Below, piece by piece: positions 52,261 through 60,651 of a stretch of 64,000 nt of DNA. A program made the translations under genes and the position numbers. The notes under the pieces are model-generated. The model was not told where the DNA came from. It worked only from the letters and a program-made list of their open reading frames with translations, and searched no databases. Source of the DNA: an uncultured Bacilli bacterium (GTDB taxonomy: Bacteria; Bacillota_I; Bacilli_A; RF39; UBA660). Within the stretch, counting starts at the first letter, position 1; every line of letters begins with the position of its first letter. The DNA lies in assembly GCA_934098445.1 (NCBI GenBank), contig CAKOOW010000001.1, forward strand, positions 1-64,000, in the 5' to 3' direction.

Positions 52261-52722
52261 TTAGTCCCTTTCTATAATATGGATATTTTTATTATTTCCT
52301 AAGATTAAATCTTTATTGCTCTTTGGAAGAATTTTACAATTATCTAGTTTCTCTACGTCAATCCAGTAAAAATGTTGATTATCGTTATCTAAACAAGTGA
52401 ATGATTCTTTTGCTATTTCTTCATTATAAATAGCTTTGTAGCAAAAGCTATATTGAGTAATTTTTTGTGATTTAACTTCCAAAAAATTTTCTTGAATAGC
52501 ACAAAAATCATAATTTAAATTCCAGCCTAACTCTTCTTGCATTTCTCTTATAATAGCAGTTTTACTATCTTCAAAATACTGAATTCTTCCACCGGGTAAC
52601 ATATAGAAATCCCTAGCTTCATCAGCTTTAAATAGTAAAACCTTGGTCTTATCTTTATTATAAATAATTGCACAACTCCTGGCATTAAAACGGTATTTAT
52701 TATCTATAAAGTCAATATTCAT
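52261..52722 (-). CDS. Nudix hydrolase (second in the unit)
   Basis: The 153-residue protein has LPGGRIQYFEDSKTAIIREM followed by QEELGW, a complete Nudix box. The flanking NARSCAIIYNKDKTKVLLFKAD and FYWIDVEKL are typical for small Nudix enzymes. The substrate is unknown. It is the first gene of the unit, and AGGTGATAGA precedes the ATG. It is not closely similar to the Nudix protein at 50355, so the two may act on different substrates or steps. The promoter region at 52723-52800 shows no clear consensus. Confidence 0.88.
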   Translation of the reverse strand: MNIDFIDNKYRFNARSCAIIYNKDKTKVLLFKADEARDFYMLPGGRIQYFEDSKTAIIREMQEELGWNLNYDFCAIQENFLEVKSQKITQYSFCYKAIYNEEIAKESFTCLDNDNQHFYWIDVEKLDNCKILPKSNKDLILGNNKNIHIIERD

Positions 52723-52812
52723 TCTATCACCTAGCTTGATTATAACATTAGTTATTAGAAGTTTTTATTATAATATACAATTCCATTTTAATTTGACATT
52801 ATTTTGTAAATT

Positions 52813-52869
52813 AAAAAAAGAACTCTTGAGTGTCTAATATATTTTTATAAACACTTTTTAGAGTTCTTT
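52813..52869 (-). terminator. Long intrinsic terminator after htrA
   Basis: AAAGAACTCT and AGAGTTCTTT form a 10-pair outer stem, with an inner AGTGT/ACACT stem, followed by TTTT on the minus strand. Confidence 0.85.
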
Positions 52870-52878
52870 ATTAATTAA

Positions 52879-53994
52879 TTATTTTTTTAGAGTTATTTTT
52901 AATTCTTTTTCAAAGCCATTACGGTTTACTTTAATTGTTACAGTATCACCAACGTTATGACGATATAATTCATATTTTAATTCGGCTGAACTTGTTACTT
53001 TAACATTATCAAATTCTAAGATAATATCTTGAGATTTTAAACCAGCAGCATCGGCAGAAGAACCGCTTTCTACTTCATAGACAACTACACCGCTTGATAC
53101 ATTATCAGGAATATTCATACGATAGTAATTTTCAGCCACAGTTAGTTCAATCATACTAATACCGAGTCTTGGTCTAGTAATATCATCACCATTAATAATC
53201 TTATTGGCAAAGTCCATAGCATCTTCGATAGGAATAGCAAAACCCATTCCTTCAACACCGCTTGATACTAATTTCATATTAGTTACACCAATAACTTGAC
53301 CATTGCTATTGCATAAAGGTCCACCGGAGTTACCACTGTTAATAGCGGCATCTGTTTGTAAAACACGCATAATGTAATCACTTGAAGTACTATTAGTAGT
53401 AGAAACAGCAACCATTCTATCTTTGCCTGAAAGTATACCTCTTGTTACAGTCCAAGAATAAGTAGAGCTATCTAATGGTGCTCCAACAGCAAAGGTAGTA
53501 TCCCCAACCCGACCATCAGTACTTGATCCTATTTCGGCAACAGTTAAATCACTAGATGTAGTGAATGATAAAACAGCAATATCGGCATATTTATCTCCGC
53601 CAACCACTTCAACTTCGGTATTAGTATTATCTGTTAAAACTATTTTTACTTTTGATGAGTTTTCAATAACATGATAATTAGTCATCACATAATATTTATT
53701 GCCATCTTTTTTAAAGATAAAACCTGTACCAGTAGCTTGTAGTTTATTACTACGATAGTTTTCTACTACAACAACAGAATTATATACTTTTTCAACGGCA
53801 TCGGCGATTCCATTTTCATTAACTGTTACTTCTTTTTCTAATTTGTTTACAACGGTGGTACCAGGATTTAACTTAATAATTCCATACATTCCAGCCGCCC
53901 CAATACATACTAGAACAAGAGCAAGTAATATTTTATTCCAGATATTATTTTTTTCGCCAACAACTCTAGCATTAACAACTCTTTTTTCGTTCAT
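52879..53994 (-). CDS. HtrA/DegP-type membrane-anchored serine protease
   Basis: The 371-residue protein has a cytoplasmic tail, one membrane helix (residues 20-40), and a trypsin-like domain with catalytic H108 (TNYHVIENS), D138 (KYADIAVLSF) and S223 (INSGNSGGPL). A C-terminal PDZ domain covers about 275-370. It degrades misfolded exported proteins at the membrane face. Length fits Bacillus HtrA/HtrB, which are slightly longer. Its ATG overlaps the stop of the Abi gene (TAATG), so translation is coupled. Its AAGGATGG site lies inside the Abi gene. Confidence 0.93.
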   Translation of the reverse strand: MNEKRVVNARVVGEKNNIWNKILLALVLVCIGAAGMYGIIKLNPGTTVVNKLEKEVTVNENGIADAVEKVYNSVVVVENYRSNKLQATGTGFIFKKDGNKYYVMTNYHVIENSSKVKIVLTDNTNTEVEVVGGDKYADIAVLSFTTSSDLTVAEIGSSTDGRVGDTTFAVGAPLDSSTYSWTVTRGILSGKDRMVAVSTTNSTSSDYIMRVLQTDAAINSGNSGGPLCNSNGQVIGVTNMKLVSSGVEGMGFAIPIEDAMDFANKIINGDDITRPRLGISMIELTVAENYYRMNIPDNVSSGVVVYEVESGSSADAAGLKSQDIILEFDNVKVTSSAELKYELYRHNVGDTVTIKVNRNGFEKELKITLKK

Positions 53995-54935
53995 TATATA
54001 TCCATCCTTACTATTTCTTTATAATTTTTGGGAAAACCAATAGCATCCATCACTTTATCTATTTTAATATGTTGTAATTTTCCCTCTAAAATATCTAGCT
54101 CATATGATATTTCATTTACTAATAATCTAAAATCTTCATTTCTTAGTATTTGTCTTAAGATTATAATTAATGCAAATAAATCATCTTTTCCATAGATATA
54201 TTCACCATTCATCTTAGGAATATTTAAATAATAATGATATTTATTATCTTCAATAACTCTTTGAGATCGATGATTAAATAAAATATCTTCATGAGCACAG
54301 AGATTACGATAATTAGACATTATAGGAAAGTATTGACATAAATCTTCGGGAGATAAATTATAAATTGAAGCCATATCTCTTTGGTCTTCTGGTTTTAATA
54401 TACTAAATAATTCTGAAATAATACCAAAAGATAAGACTTTTACTACTATCCATAAGGGAACATAACCATAGTTAGACATATAATGCTGGGTAGCAGCGTG
54501 TTGTCCTCCATTGACTCTAATCTGTCGTTGCATTTTCTTTAATAAATCATTAACTTGTTTTCTCTTAGTTGGATCAGTATTAAAGTTTTTTGGATTAAGA
54601 TAGTGTTTTTCTTTAATACCATATTTCTTGGATAATTGATAAGACATAATACTTTTAGCATTATTTTCTACTATTAAGATATTTTTAAAAATAATATTAC
54701 GAATTTGTCTATCAAAGTTAAACATAGCATAAAGTTCCCGAAAGTTAGTACCATTAATAAAGGTTCTGTCTCTTTCACTTCGTATAAACAAATGACGATA
54801 TCCCATTAGAAAGAAATAATTTTCACGGAGGAGGACATCTTTAGCATAATCTATATCATCGATGACTAAGCCTTTTTCTTGTAAGATATCTATTTGTTCA
54901 TCTATAGTTTTAAATGTCTTTTGTCTGGACGCCAT
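53994..54935 (-). CDS. Abi_2 (AbiD/AbiF)-type HEPN protein
   Basis: The 313-residue protein matches the Abi_2 family of phage abortive infection proteins. IDEQIDILQEKGLVIDDIDY, RENYFFLMGYRHLF, FNFDRQIRNIIFKNILIVEN and YRNLCAHED are characteristic. R210-x4-H215 (RNLCAH) is the HEPN RxxxxH ribonuclease motif. Members kill or arrest infected cells, probably by RNA cleavage. The start at 54935 is used because AGGTGAATTGT precedes it. It is translationally coupled to htrA and has an extended -10 promoter with a small palindrome. No obvious protein antitoxin adjoins it. Confidence 0.85.
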   Translation of the reverse strand: MASRQKTFKTIDEQIDILQEKGLVIDDIDYAKDVLLRENYFFLMGYRHLFIRSERDRTFINGTNFRELYAMFNFDRQIRNIIFKNILIVENNAKSIMSYQLSKKYGIKEKHYLNPKNFNTDPTKRKQVNDLLKKMQRQIRVNGGQHAATQHYMSNYGYVPLWIVVKVLSFGIISELFSILKPEDQRDMASIYNLSPEDLCQYFPIMSNYRNLCAHEDILFNHRSQRVIEDNKYHYYLNIPKMNGEYIYGKDDLFALIIILRQILRNEDFRLLVNEISYELDILEGKLQHIKIDKVMDAIGFPKNYKEIVRMDI

Positions 54936-54954
54936 ACAATTCACCTATTATTAA

Positions 54955-54976
54955 ATTATATCACACCTGACAGTCA
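54955..54976 (-). promoter_or_regulatory. Extended -10 promoter and small palindrome upstream of the Abi gene
   Basis: TGATATAAT on the minus strand (-10 at 54960-54955) is an extended -10. Twelve bases upstream lies the perfect palindrome TGACAGTCA (54968-54976), too close to be a separate -35 and a possible operator. Confidence 0.45.
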
Positions 54977-55022
54977 AATGATATCTAAATTAAGTGGTAT
55001 TTTTGTAATTGATTTGTGAAGT

Positions 55023-55652
55023 TTAGGTGAAATAGTTAACTAATCCTTGAGTTAAACTTTTAGCTATTTCTTTTTGATAAGCAGGGGTAATTAATTTTTC
55101 TCTTTCTTTTTTATTGGAGATAAAGCCACATTCAACAAGAACACCGGGTATTTTTAGACGGCGATACATATAAATATTGGGCATTGGTTTGATACTTCTT
55201 GGATAACTTATGGTATTAAATTCAGACTGTAAAAACTCGGCTAATTTTTTATTATCTTCACCATAATAGAAGATTTGACCGCCATAATAACTAGTATTTT
55301 CTAAGTAATTAATATGAATAGAAAGATAGACATTAGCTTTTGATTTATTTATTAAGTCTATACGGTTATCAAAGTCACTTTTTTTACGTCTATGGGCATT
55401 CGGACTGGCTAGGTCATAGTCACCTTCACGAGTTAGGATTACACTAGCACCGTTACGTGATAGTTCTTTTTCTAGTTCTAAGCCGATGGCAAGATTTAAA
55501 TCTTTCTCTAGAATATTTTGATAACTTGTTCCCGGGTCATCACCACCGTGACCAATATCTAAAATAACTGTTTTCCCGGTTAAAGGGAGGGAGGCTCTAA
55601 CACAAGTTAAAGATAATAAAAAACATAAACTTAATATAAATAACTTTTTCAT
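55023..55652 (-). CDS. Exported N-acetylmuramoyl-L-alanine amidase (CwlD-like)
   Basis: The 209-residue protein has a signal peptide (MKKLFILSLCFLLSLTCVRA) and a single Amidase_3 domain: ILDIGHGGDDPG (zinc His), LEKDLNL (zinc Glu), LSIHINYLEN (zinc His) and GVLVECGFISNKKE (catalytic Glu). This matches CwlD, which removes stem peptides to form muramic-delta-lactam in spore cortex. It differs from the amidase at 34660 in having a signal and no LysM. No ribosome binding site is clear. Its CwlD role fits the cotJ and SleB-like genes, but a vegetative role is possible. Confidence 0.85.
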   Translation of the reverse strand: MKKLFILSLCFLLSLTCVRASLPLTGKTVILDIGHGGDDPGTSYQNILEKDLNLAIGLELEKELSRNGASVILTREGDYDLASPNAHRRKKSDFDNRIDLINKSKANVYLSIHINYLENTSYYGGQIFYYGEDNKKLAEFLQSEFNTISYPRSIKPMPNIYMYRRLKIPGVLVECGFISNKKEREKLITPAYQKEIAKSLTQGLVNYFT

Positions 55653-55759
55653 ATTAAAATTTATGTTTCTTAAGACTTCATTAGAATTATATATTCTTCT
55701 AGAGGTGGGACTTTATTGAAATTTTTGACTTTCCAATATTATAGTAGTCGTATAAATTT

Positions 55760-56425
55760 CTATTTACACATACCTTCTTTTAAAGTTAGACCATAATCGC
55801 CAATATATATATCTTTTACTCCTTTAATGGTATTGCAAGCTATAATAGTGATGTCTTTATCTTTATTCTTATAGATTGTAGTACCTCCATTCTTAAGTTC
55901 TTCTTTTTCGAAATTATTTGTTATAGTTTTTATACTATTATCAACAGATTGATTGACGTTGCTTAAATAATACTTAAGGGTCATTTTATTTTTATTATCA
56001 ATGACATACATATTCTCAAGATTTTCTTCTAAATAGATAGTTTTATCTTCAATATCTAAGTATTTATTAAATTCAATATTACCACAAGTTACATCAGCAG
56101 ATTTTTCTATATCTACATCTAACTCATAAGTGTAGTTCTTCTTACCTTGTTCAAATTTAACATATTTAGAATCAACATTAGCTTTAGATAAAAATTCTTC
56201 TTGTTTTTCTTTACTATTATCTATTAGTTCTACTACTATGACATTATTTTCCTCATCTAGGTAGTAAAGACTTAGATTGGATCTATCTACTTTCTCATTA
56301 CCAAAATAGTTTCCAACTACTTTATAGGTATCATCTAAAGTCGTAGGTTTAGTAGTATTTCCACACCCTGAAGTAATAAGCGTTAAAGATAAACATAACA
56401 TTGTTATTAATAATTTATTTTTCAT
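55760..56425 (-). CDS. Lipoprotein of unknown function
   Basis: The 221-residue protein begins MKNKLLITMLCLSLTLITSG with the lipobox ITSGC, so it is lipid-anchored outside the membrane. The rest is a soluble mixed domain (YYLDEENNVIVVELIDNSKE, FEQGKKNYTYELDVDIEKSA) with several cysteines and no recognised family. TGGAGGAAATAT precedes the ATG. It lies 45 bases after the membrane-anchored propeller-like gene and in the same direction as the XRE membrane regulator, suggesting a joint envelope-sensing unit (inference). Confidence 0.65.
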   Translation of the reverse strand: MKNKLLITMLCLSLTLITSGCGNTTKPTTLDDTYKVVGNYFGNEKVDRSNLSLYYLDEENNVIVVELIDNSKEKQEEFLSKANVDSKYVKFEQGKKNYTYELDVDIEKSADVTCGNIEFNKYLDIEDKTIYLEENLENMYVIDNKNKMTLKYYLSNVNQSVDNSIKTITNNFEKEELKNGGTTIYKNKDKDITIIACNTIKGVKDIYIGDYGLTLKEGMCK

Positions 56426-56469
56426 ATATTTCCTCCATATTATTAATTATTTATTAATATTTTTATATT

Positions 56470-57663
56470 TTACTGATTAATATTAATTATGAAATAATCG
56501 TGATTAGTATAATTCCAGCCTATAAGTTTATCCCCATAGACACCATATATAGTATTTATAACGTAATAAGAAGCCAATCGGTTTAATTTTTGAGTATTAA
56601 GATTTAATAGATAAAATTGAGACATAGAACTTATTACATAAAGATTATCATTAAGTCTAGTTATATTTTTGTATTCAGAAATAGGAACTTCGACTTTAGT
56701 AGTATCGTTGTAGTATCTGGCACCACCGTCATATGTTTTTTTAGGTAACAAGTAAGTATAAAAGTTATAATCTTTACCTTCATAAAAATCATTTATAACA
56801 TAATCATCATCTTTAACTTCATAAGAATATATTTCTTTTAAAGTTTTATTAGCTATATCATACTTATTTTCTCTGGCATAATTATTGCTATATGTTTCAA
56901 AATACAAATTATTATTATATATTTTTAAGGCATCTATGCTAACAAATGTGGTTCCTGTTTGATTACCATAATCATAAAAACCAGAAGTAATCTCAGTAAT
57001 ATTATCATCTTTTTCTATCATTTTAACAGAGAATTTAGAGTAATTGCTGGTACTGTCTTTATAGTTATCTACATATACATAAAATAAATTATTATCGGAG
57101 GCTTGAAACTTTGGAGAAAACATCACATCATTAACTTGACCTTGGTCTAAAATTTTTCTGGTTTTAAGATTTTTGTCAGCTTCAATTACTTTGAAATTAG
57201 TTCTATCTTTCTTATAATCAAAGTTGATGGCAGTATAGTAAATTTTATTATTAAAAAGAGATACACTCCAAATACGATCGTTACCATTATATTTTATTTC
57301 TTCTACTGTATCTTTATCTAGATCATAAATAAGTAAATACTTAGTTATAAAGGTTATGTCGTTGGTAATACAATCATTTAATTCGAGAATGAATTTATTT
57401 TTCTCAACTTTTAAGGCGGTAATATCGTCAGCCTCTTTATGTTTACTAACATAATTACTTAATTTATCAATCTTAGAAACCGAAAAGTAAACTTTATCTG
57501 GAGATAAAGGTAGTGTTTTTTCAGAAGTTTTCTCTATTTCATTGTTATTATCACTTGGGGTTTCTAGATTTTTAGGTACTTTCTTCCAAAGTAGGATTAC
57601 TCCTGATACAAGGATTATTGTAATTAGTATTGTACCAATTATAATTTTAGTTCTTTTTTTCAT
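56470..57663 (-). CDS. Membrane-anchored beta-propeller-like protein
   Basis: The 397-residue protein has an N-terminal membrane helix (residues 6-26), an acidic linker, and then an extracellular region of repeating beta blades with the pattern 'I..L.LFNNKIYYTAINFD', 'IYNNNLYFETYSNN' and 'RLNDNLYVISSMSQFYLLNL', similar to DUF5050-type propellers. No catalytic motif is seen. A binding or sensing role is likely. AAGAAAGGAATTTATT precedes the ATG. It lies between the regulator at 57734 and the lipoprotein at 55760. Confidence 0.6.
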   Translation of the reverse strand: MKKRTKIIIGTILITIILVSGVILLWKKVPKNLETPSDNNNEIEKTSEKTLPLSPDKVYFSVSKIDKLSNYVSKHKEADDITALKVEKNKFILELNDCITNDITFITKYLLIYDLDKDTVEEIKYNGNDRIWSVSLFNNKIYYTAINFDYKKDRTNFKVIEADKNLKTRKILDQGQVNDVMFSPKFQASDNNLFYVYVDNYKDSTSNYSKFSVKMIEKDDNITEITSGFYDYGNQTGTTFVSIDALKIYNNNLYFETYSNNYARENKYDIANKTLKEIYSYEVKDDDYVINDFYEGKDYNFYTYLLPKKTYDGGARYYNDTTKVEVPISEYKNITRLNDNLYVISSMSQFYLLNLNTQKLNRLASYYVINTIYGVYGDKLIGWNYTNHDYFIININQ

Positions 57664-57733
57664 TAATAAATTCCTTTCTTATAATACAAGAATACTATAT
57701 TTTAGAAAAAAAGACTAGTGAATAAATGGCACA

Positions 57734-58768
57734 CTAATCTTTCACATATTTTTTTATGTAATTATTATAGAATTTTTGATAAATTTCATTAGCATTACTA
57801 CAATTAGACTTATTACATTTTATTTTATCAGAAATAATTTCAAAACTCATTTTATTATCTGAATAGTTAAAAGCTTTTGTGTTTATAAAATAATCTATAT
57901 ATAAATTATCATTGTCAGTAATTGCTATTTTTTGTAAAACAGTATCATAAATTACTTGAAATTTTCCTTCTTGAAAAGTACATATACTTTCTTGACAATC
58001 ATCTGTCTTGGTTTGATCTGCTGGTTGTTCTTCAGACGTTGGTTCTGAAATTTCCTTATCATTTTTAAAGAATAATTTACGATTACTATAATTTTCTTCG
58101 AAATTTAAATGAATTGTCTCTTTATTATTGCCTGTATTTATATCCAAGAAAATATTATCTATTATTTTTTTATAGTTCAAAATATTAATTGATGAATTAT
58201 AGCCAGTAAAATCAATTATTATATTTGAATTAGGTCCTTCATAAATTACATTTTTATTATTATTTTTATTGTAATAGATTGATATAACATCTGATTTAAT
58301 ATCATTACTATTTAAGATAAAATAAGACTTTTCTCTTGTTAACACAAGTAACCCTTGATTTATGGAATAATGTTCAGAGTTACCATAAAAATTAAAAACT
58401 CTTGTTTTATTAAAAGTTTCAAAAAAGTAATATAGGAGAAAAGCAAATATAATAATGAAAAGTATTATTATTGTCTTTTTAAATAATTTTATTGCATTGC
58501 TTTGCTTTTCAAAAAAATCGATTAAATTTTTATTTAATTTCAGTTTATTATATTTATTATTTCTTTCGCCAGCAATTAGTTCTTTTAACTCTACTTGAAA
58601 AATCTCACATAGCAACTGATAGTATTTAATATCTGGGCATAATTTTCCATTTTCCCATTTACTAACAAGAGTTCTATCAACATATAATTTTTGTGCTAGT
58701 TGTTCCTGAGTTAAATTCGATTTCTTGCGACAGCTTTCAATAAATTTTCCAACCTTAACTTGATCCAT
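57734..58768 (-). CDS. XRE-type transmembrane one-component regulator
   Basis: The 344-residue protein has an N-terminal XRE HTH (residues 6-62: VGKFIESCRKKSNLTQEQLA, VSKWENGKLCPDIKYYQLLC). A membrane helix follows (TIIILFIIIFAFLLYYFF, about 97-116), then an extracellular domain of about 220 residues with four cysteines near CQESICTFQ and CNKSNCSN that may form disulfides. GAAGGAGCGGTAAAT sets the ATG at 58768; the ORF is open to 58822. It should sense an extracellular signal and control nearby genes such as the propeller-like protein and the lipoprotein. Confidence 0.75.
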   Translation of the reverse strand: MDQVKVGKFIESCRKKSNLTQEQLAQKLYVDRTLVSKWENGKLCPDIKYYQLLCEIFQVELKELIAGERNNKYNKLKLNKNLIDFFEKQSNAIKLFKKTIIILFIIIFAFLLYYFFETFNKTRVFNFYGNSEHYSINQGLLVLTREKSYFILNSNDIKSDVISIYYNKNNNKNVIYEGPNSNIIIDFTGYNSSINILNYKKIIDNIFLDINTGNNKETIHLNFEENYSNRKLFFKNDKEISEPTSEEQPADQTKTDDCQESICTFQEGKFQVIYDTVLQKIAITDNDNLYIDYFINTKAFNYSDNKMSFEIISDKIKCNKSNCSNANEIYQKFYNNYIKKYVKD

Positions 58769-58929
58769 ATTTACCGCTCCTTCTTTTATAAAATAATTCA
58801 CAAAATTCACACTTACATTCACATTTAATATTATACTACTAAAGTTATTTTTAAAAAGAATTATTCAAAAGATACTTTAAGTGTTGCCTACTTGATGCCT
58901 ACATATCATTTTAAATAGTCTTAAGAAAG

Positions 58930-58962
58930 CAAAAAACCCCATAAACACTTAAGTTTATGAGG
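58930..58962 (-). terminator. Intrinsic terminator after rpsI
   Basis: CCTCATAAAC and GTTTATGGGG form a 10-pair stem (one G-U), followed by TTTTTT on the minus strand. Confidence 0.88.
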
Positions 58963-58980
58963 AATGAAACTTTTAATATA

Positions 58981-59400
58981 TTATCTCTTAGAGAATTGTG
59001 GAGCACGACGAGCTTTTTTAAGTCCGTATTTTTTACGTTCTTTAACTCTTGGGTCTCTAGTAACAAAACCTGCTTTTTTAAGAATCTTACGATAAGAATC
59101 TTCTCTTGTTTGATCAGCATTGGCATCAAATTCAATTAATGCTCTTGTGATAGCATGACGAATAGCGCCAGCTTGTCCTGAGAAGCCACCACCCTTAACA
59201 GTTACTTCGATATCGAATTTTTCTTCGTTACCAGTAGCAACAAGTGGTTGTTTAATATCCATAACTAAAGTTGCATAAGGCATATATTCATCAACAAGTA
59301 CACCATTAACAACGATTTTACCTTTTCCTAATGTTAATCTTGCTTGAGCACTTGATCTTTTTCTACGACCAGTACCAGTCCATACTTTTTTATCTGTCAT
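58981..59400 (-). CDS. rpsI: 30S ribosomal protein S9
   Basis: The 139-residue protein has the S9 core: [40 protein letters not shown], and the C-terminal [20 protein letters not shown] with the ending QFSKR, whose last residues contact P-site tRNA. It is slightly longer at the N-terminus than the 130-residue type. It follows rplM by 11 bases in the conserved rplM-rpsI operon. Confidence 0.97.
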   Translation of the reverse strand: MTDKKVWTGTGRRKRSSAQARLTLGKGKIVVNGVLVDEYMPYATLVMDIKQPLVATGNEEKFDIEVTVKGGGFSGQAGAIRHAITRALIEFDANADQTREDSYRKILKKAGFVTRDPRVKERKKYGLKKARRAPQFSKR

Positions 59401-59411
59401 ATATTATCCTC

Positions 59412-59843
59412 CTACTTAACTTCTAACTTTTCTGGTTTTTGAGCAGTTTGTTCATATCCAGAACCAGCGTAAACAAATAATTTTCTATACATTTGTCTTC
59501 CTAAAGGTCCTTTTGGTAACATACCTTTAATAGCTCTTTCAACCATTTCTTCTGGATATTTAGTAATCATTTCTTTAGCAGTTCTTTCTCTTAAGCCACC
59601 AGCATATCTACTATGATTGTAATACATCTTATCGTTTAATTTATTACCAGTTAAAACAACTTTACTAGCATTAATAACGATAACATAATCACCACAATCA
59701 ACATGAGGTGTGTATGTTGGTTTATGTTTTCCCTTAAGTACAGTAGCAACCTTAGTTGCAAGACGTCCTAGTGTTTGTCCTTCTGCATCGATAACATACC
59801 ATTTACGGTCTACAGTTTCTTTTTTTTGCATGAATGTATTCAT
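59412..59843 (-). CDS. rplM: 50S ribosomal protein L13
   Basis: From the ATG at 59843 (AAAGGGAAAAATT upstream) the protein is 143 residues with the family signatures [54 protein letters not shown]13 is an early assembly protein of the 50S subunit. An upstream start at 59891 adds 16 residues outside the family. In several Firmicutes an L13 leader RNA provides autoregulation; the leader here is about 80 bases. Confidence 0.97.
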   Translation of the reverse strand: MNTFMQKKETVDRKWYVIDAEGQTLGRLATKVATVLKGKHKPTYTPHVDCGDYVIVINASKVVLTGNKLNDKMYYNHSRYAGGLRERTAKEMITKYPEEMVERAIKGMLPKGPLGRQMYRKLFVYAGSGYEQTAQKPEKLEVK

Positions 59844-59957
59844 AATTTTTTCCCTTTCAATTATACTACTAATCATTTCGACTTCCCACATCTAATAATT
59901 TTTGTATAAATAAAATGTACCATTTAAAAGTATATAGTAAGTCCCTCCTAAAGTCAA
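59844..59957 (-). promoter_or_regulatory. Promoter and leader of rplM-rpsI
   Basis: TTGACT (59957-59952), a 17-base spacer and TATACT (59934-59929) on the minus strand form a good promoter. The leader from about 59922 to 59844 lies where Firmicutes carry the L13 autoregulatory leader, but I could not match its consensus by eye. Confidence 0.6.
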
Positions 59958-59979
59958 ACAAAACTTACTATTTTTAATG

Positions 59980-60003
59980 AAAAAAAAGACCCATTATAGG
60001 TCA
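59980..60003 (-). terminator. Probable terminator after the thioredoxin-fold gene
   Basis: GACC and GGTC around TATAATG are followed by TTTTTTTT on the minus strand. The stem is short (4 pairs), so termination may be weak. Confidence 0.5.
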
Positions 60004-60524
60004 TTGATATCTAATAACTGTTGAAAATCACCTTTTTCAAACAAATTATCATCTAATCTAGTAATGATATTACCTTTCTTAATCTCCCCATTTGTTACAT
60101 ATATAATCGTTGGAACTTTAGTTACTTGAACATCGGTAAGTCCTAAGAGTTCATTAACAGCACTTATCTTAGTACCATCATCTTTTAAAGAGTCAATATT
60201 AACATAATAAAACTTATCTTTTAGTTTATATTGTTTAATTAAAGACTTTAAATCTTTCTCAAGATCATATATTTCTTTACTACCAGTAGAAGCTATATAG
60301 ATAAAATAAGTTCCTTTATTATTCTTTAGATCACTTAAATCTTCAGAGATATTATAAGACTTAGTGACTAGTTTATGTTTAACTAAGTAAGAAGAGTGAA
60401 GCTTGTTACTATTTATTCCTTGGATGAAACTATAAATTAAAAAAGAGATAATAAATAGTCCTATAATACCTACGATAAGAATAGTATATTTTTGATACTT
60501 AGTAGGTAACTTCTTTTTAGTCAT
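59994..60524 (-). CDS. Membrane-anchored thioredoxin-fold protein without CxxC
   Basis: The product of about 176 residues has an N-terminal membrane helix (residues 14-34) and an extracellular thioredoxin-like domain: GTYFIYIASTGSKEIYDLEK at the position of the active-site loop, then FYYVNIDSLKDD and a cis-proline-like KVPTIIYV. The CxxC is replaced by STGS, so it cannot do thiol redox chemistry in the usual way. The layout resembles bacteriocin-transport accessory or TlpA-like proteins. ATG at 60524 is chosen; a TTG at 60533 is the alternative. Confidence 0.6.
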   Translation of the reverse strand: MTKKKLPTKYQKYTILIVGIIGLFIISFLIYSFIQGINSNKLHSSYLVKHKLVTKSYNISEDLSDLKNNKGTYFIYIASTGSKEIYDLEKDLKSLIKQYKLKDKFYYVNIDSLKDDGTKISAVNELLGLTDVQVTKVPTIIYVTNGEIKKGNIITRLDDNLFEKGDFQQLLDINDL

Positions 60525-60651
60525 AATAATCAACTACTTTCTTATTTAGAGTATAACATAATTTTTGGGGGATGAAAATAGAATTTTTAAGTTAGAAATT
60601 TTAAATAAGAAGTGTTGGCTATACTTAAATTAACTTTATCAGCCATAAATC

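Noticed and set aside
59844..59925. L13 leader autoregulatory RNA before rplM
   Set aside because: Position and length fit, but I could not match the known consensus by eye; a covariance-model search for the L13 leader would decide.
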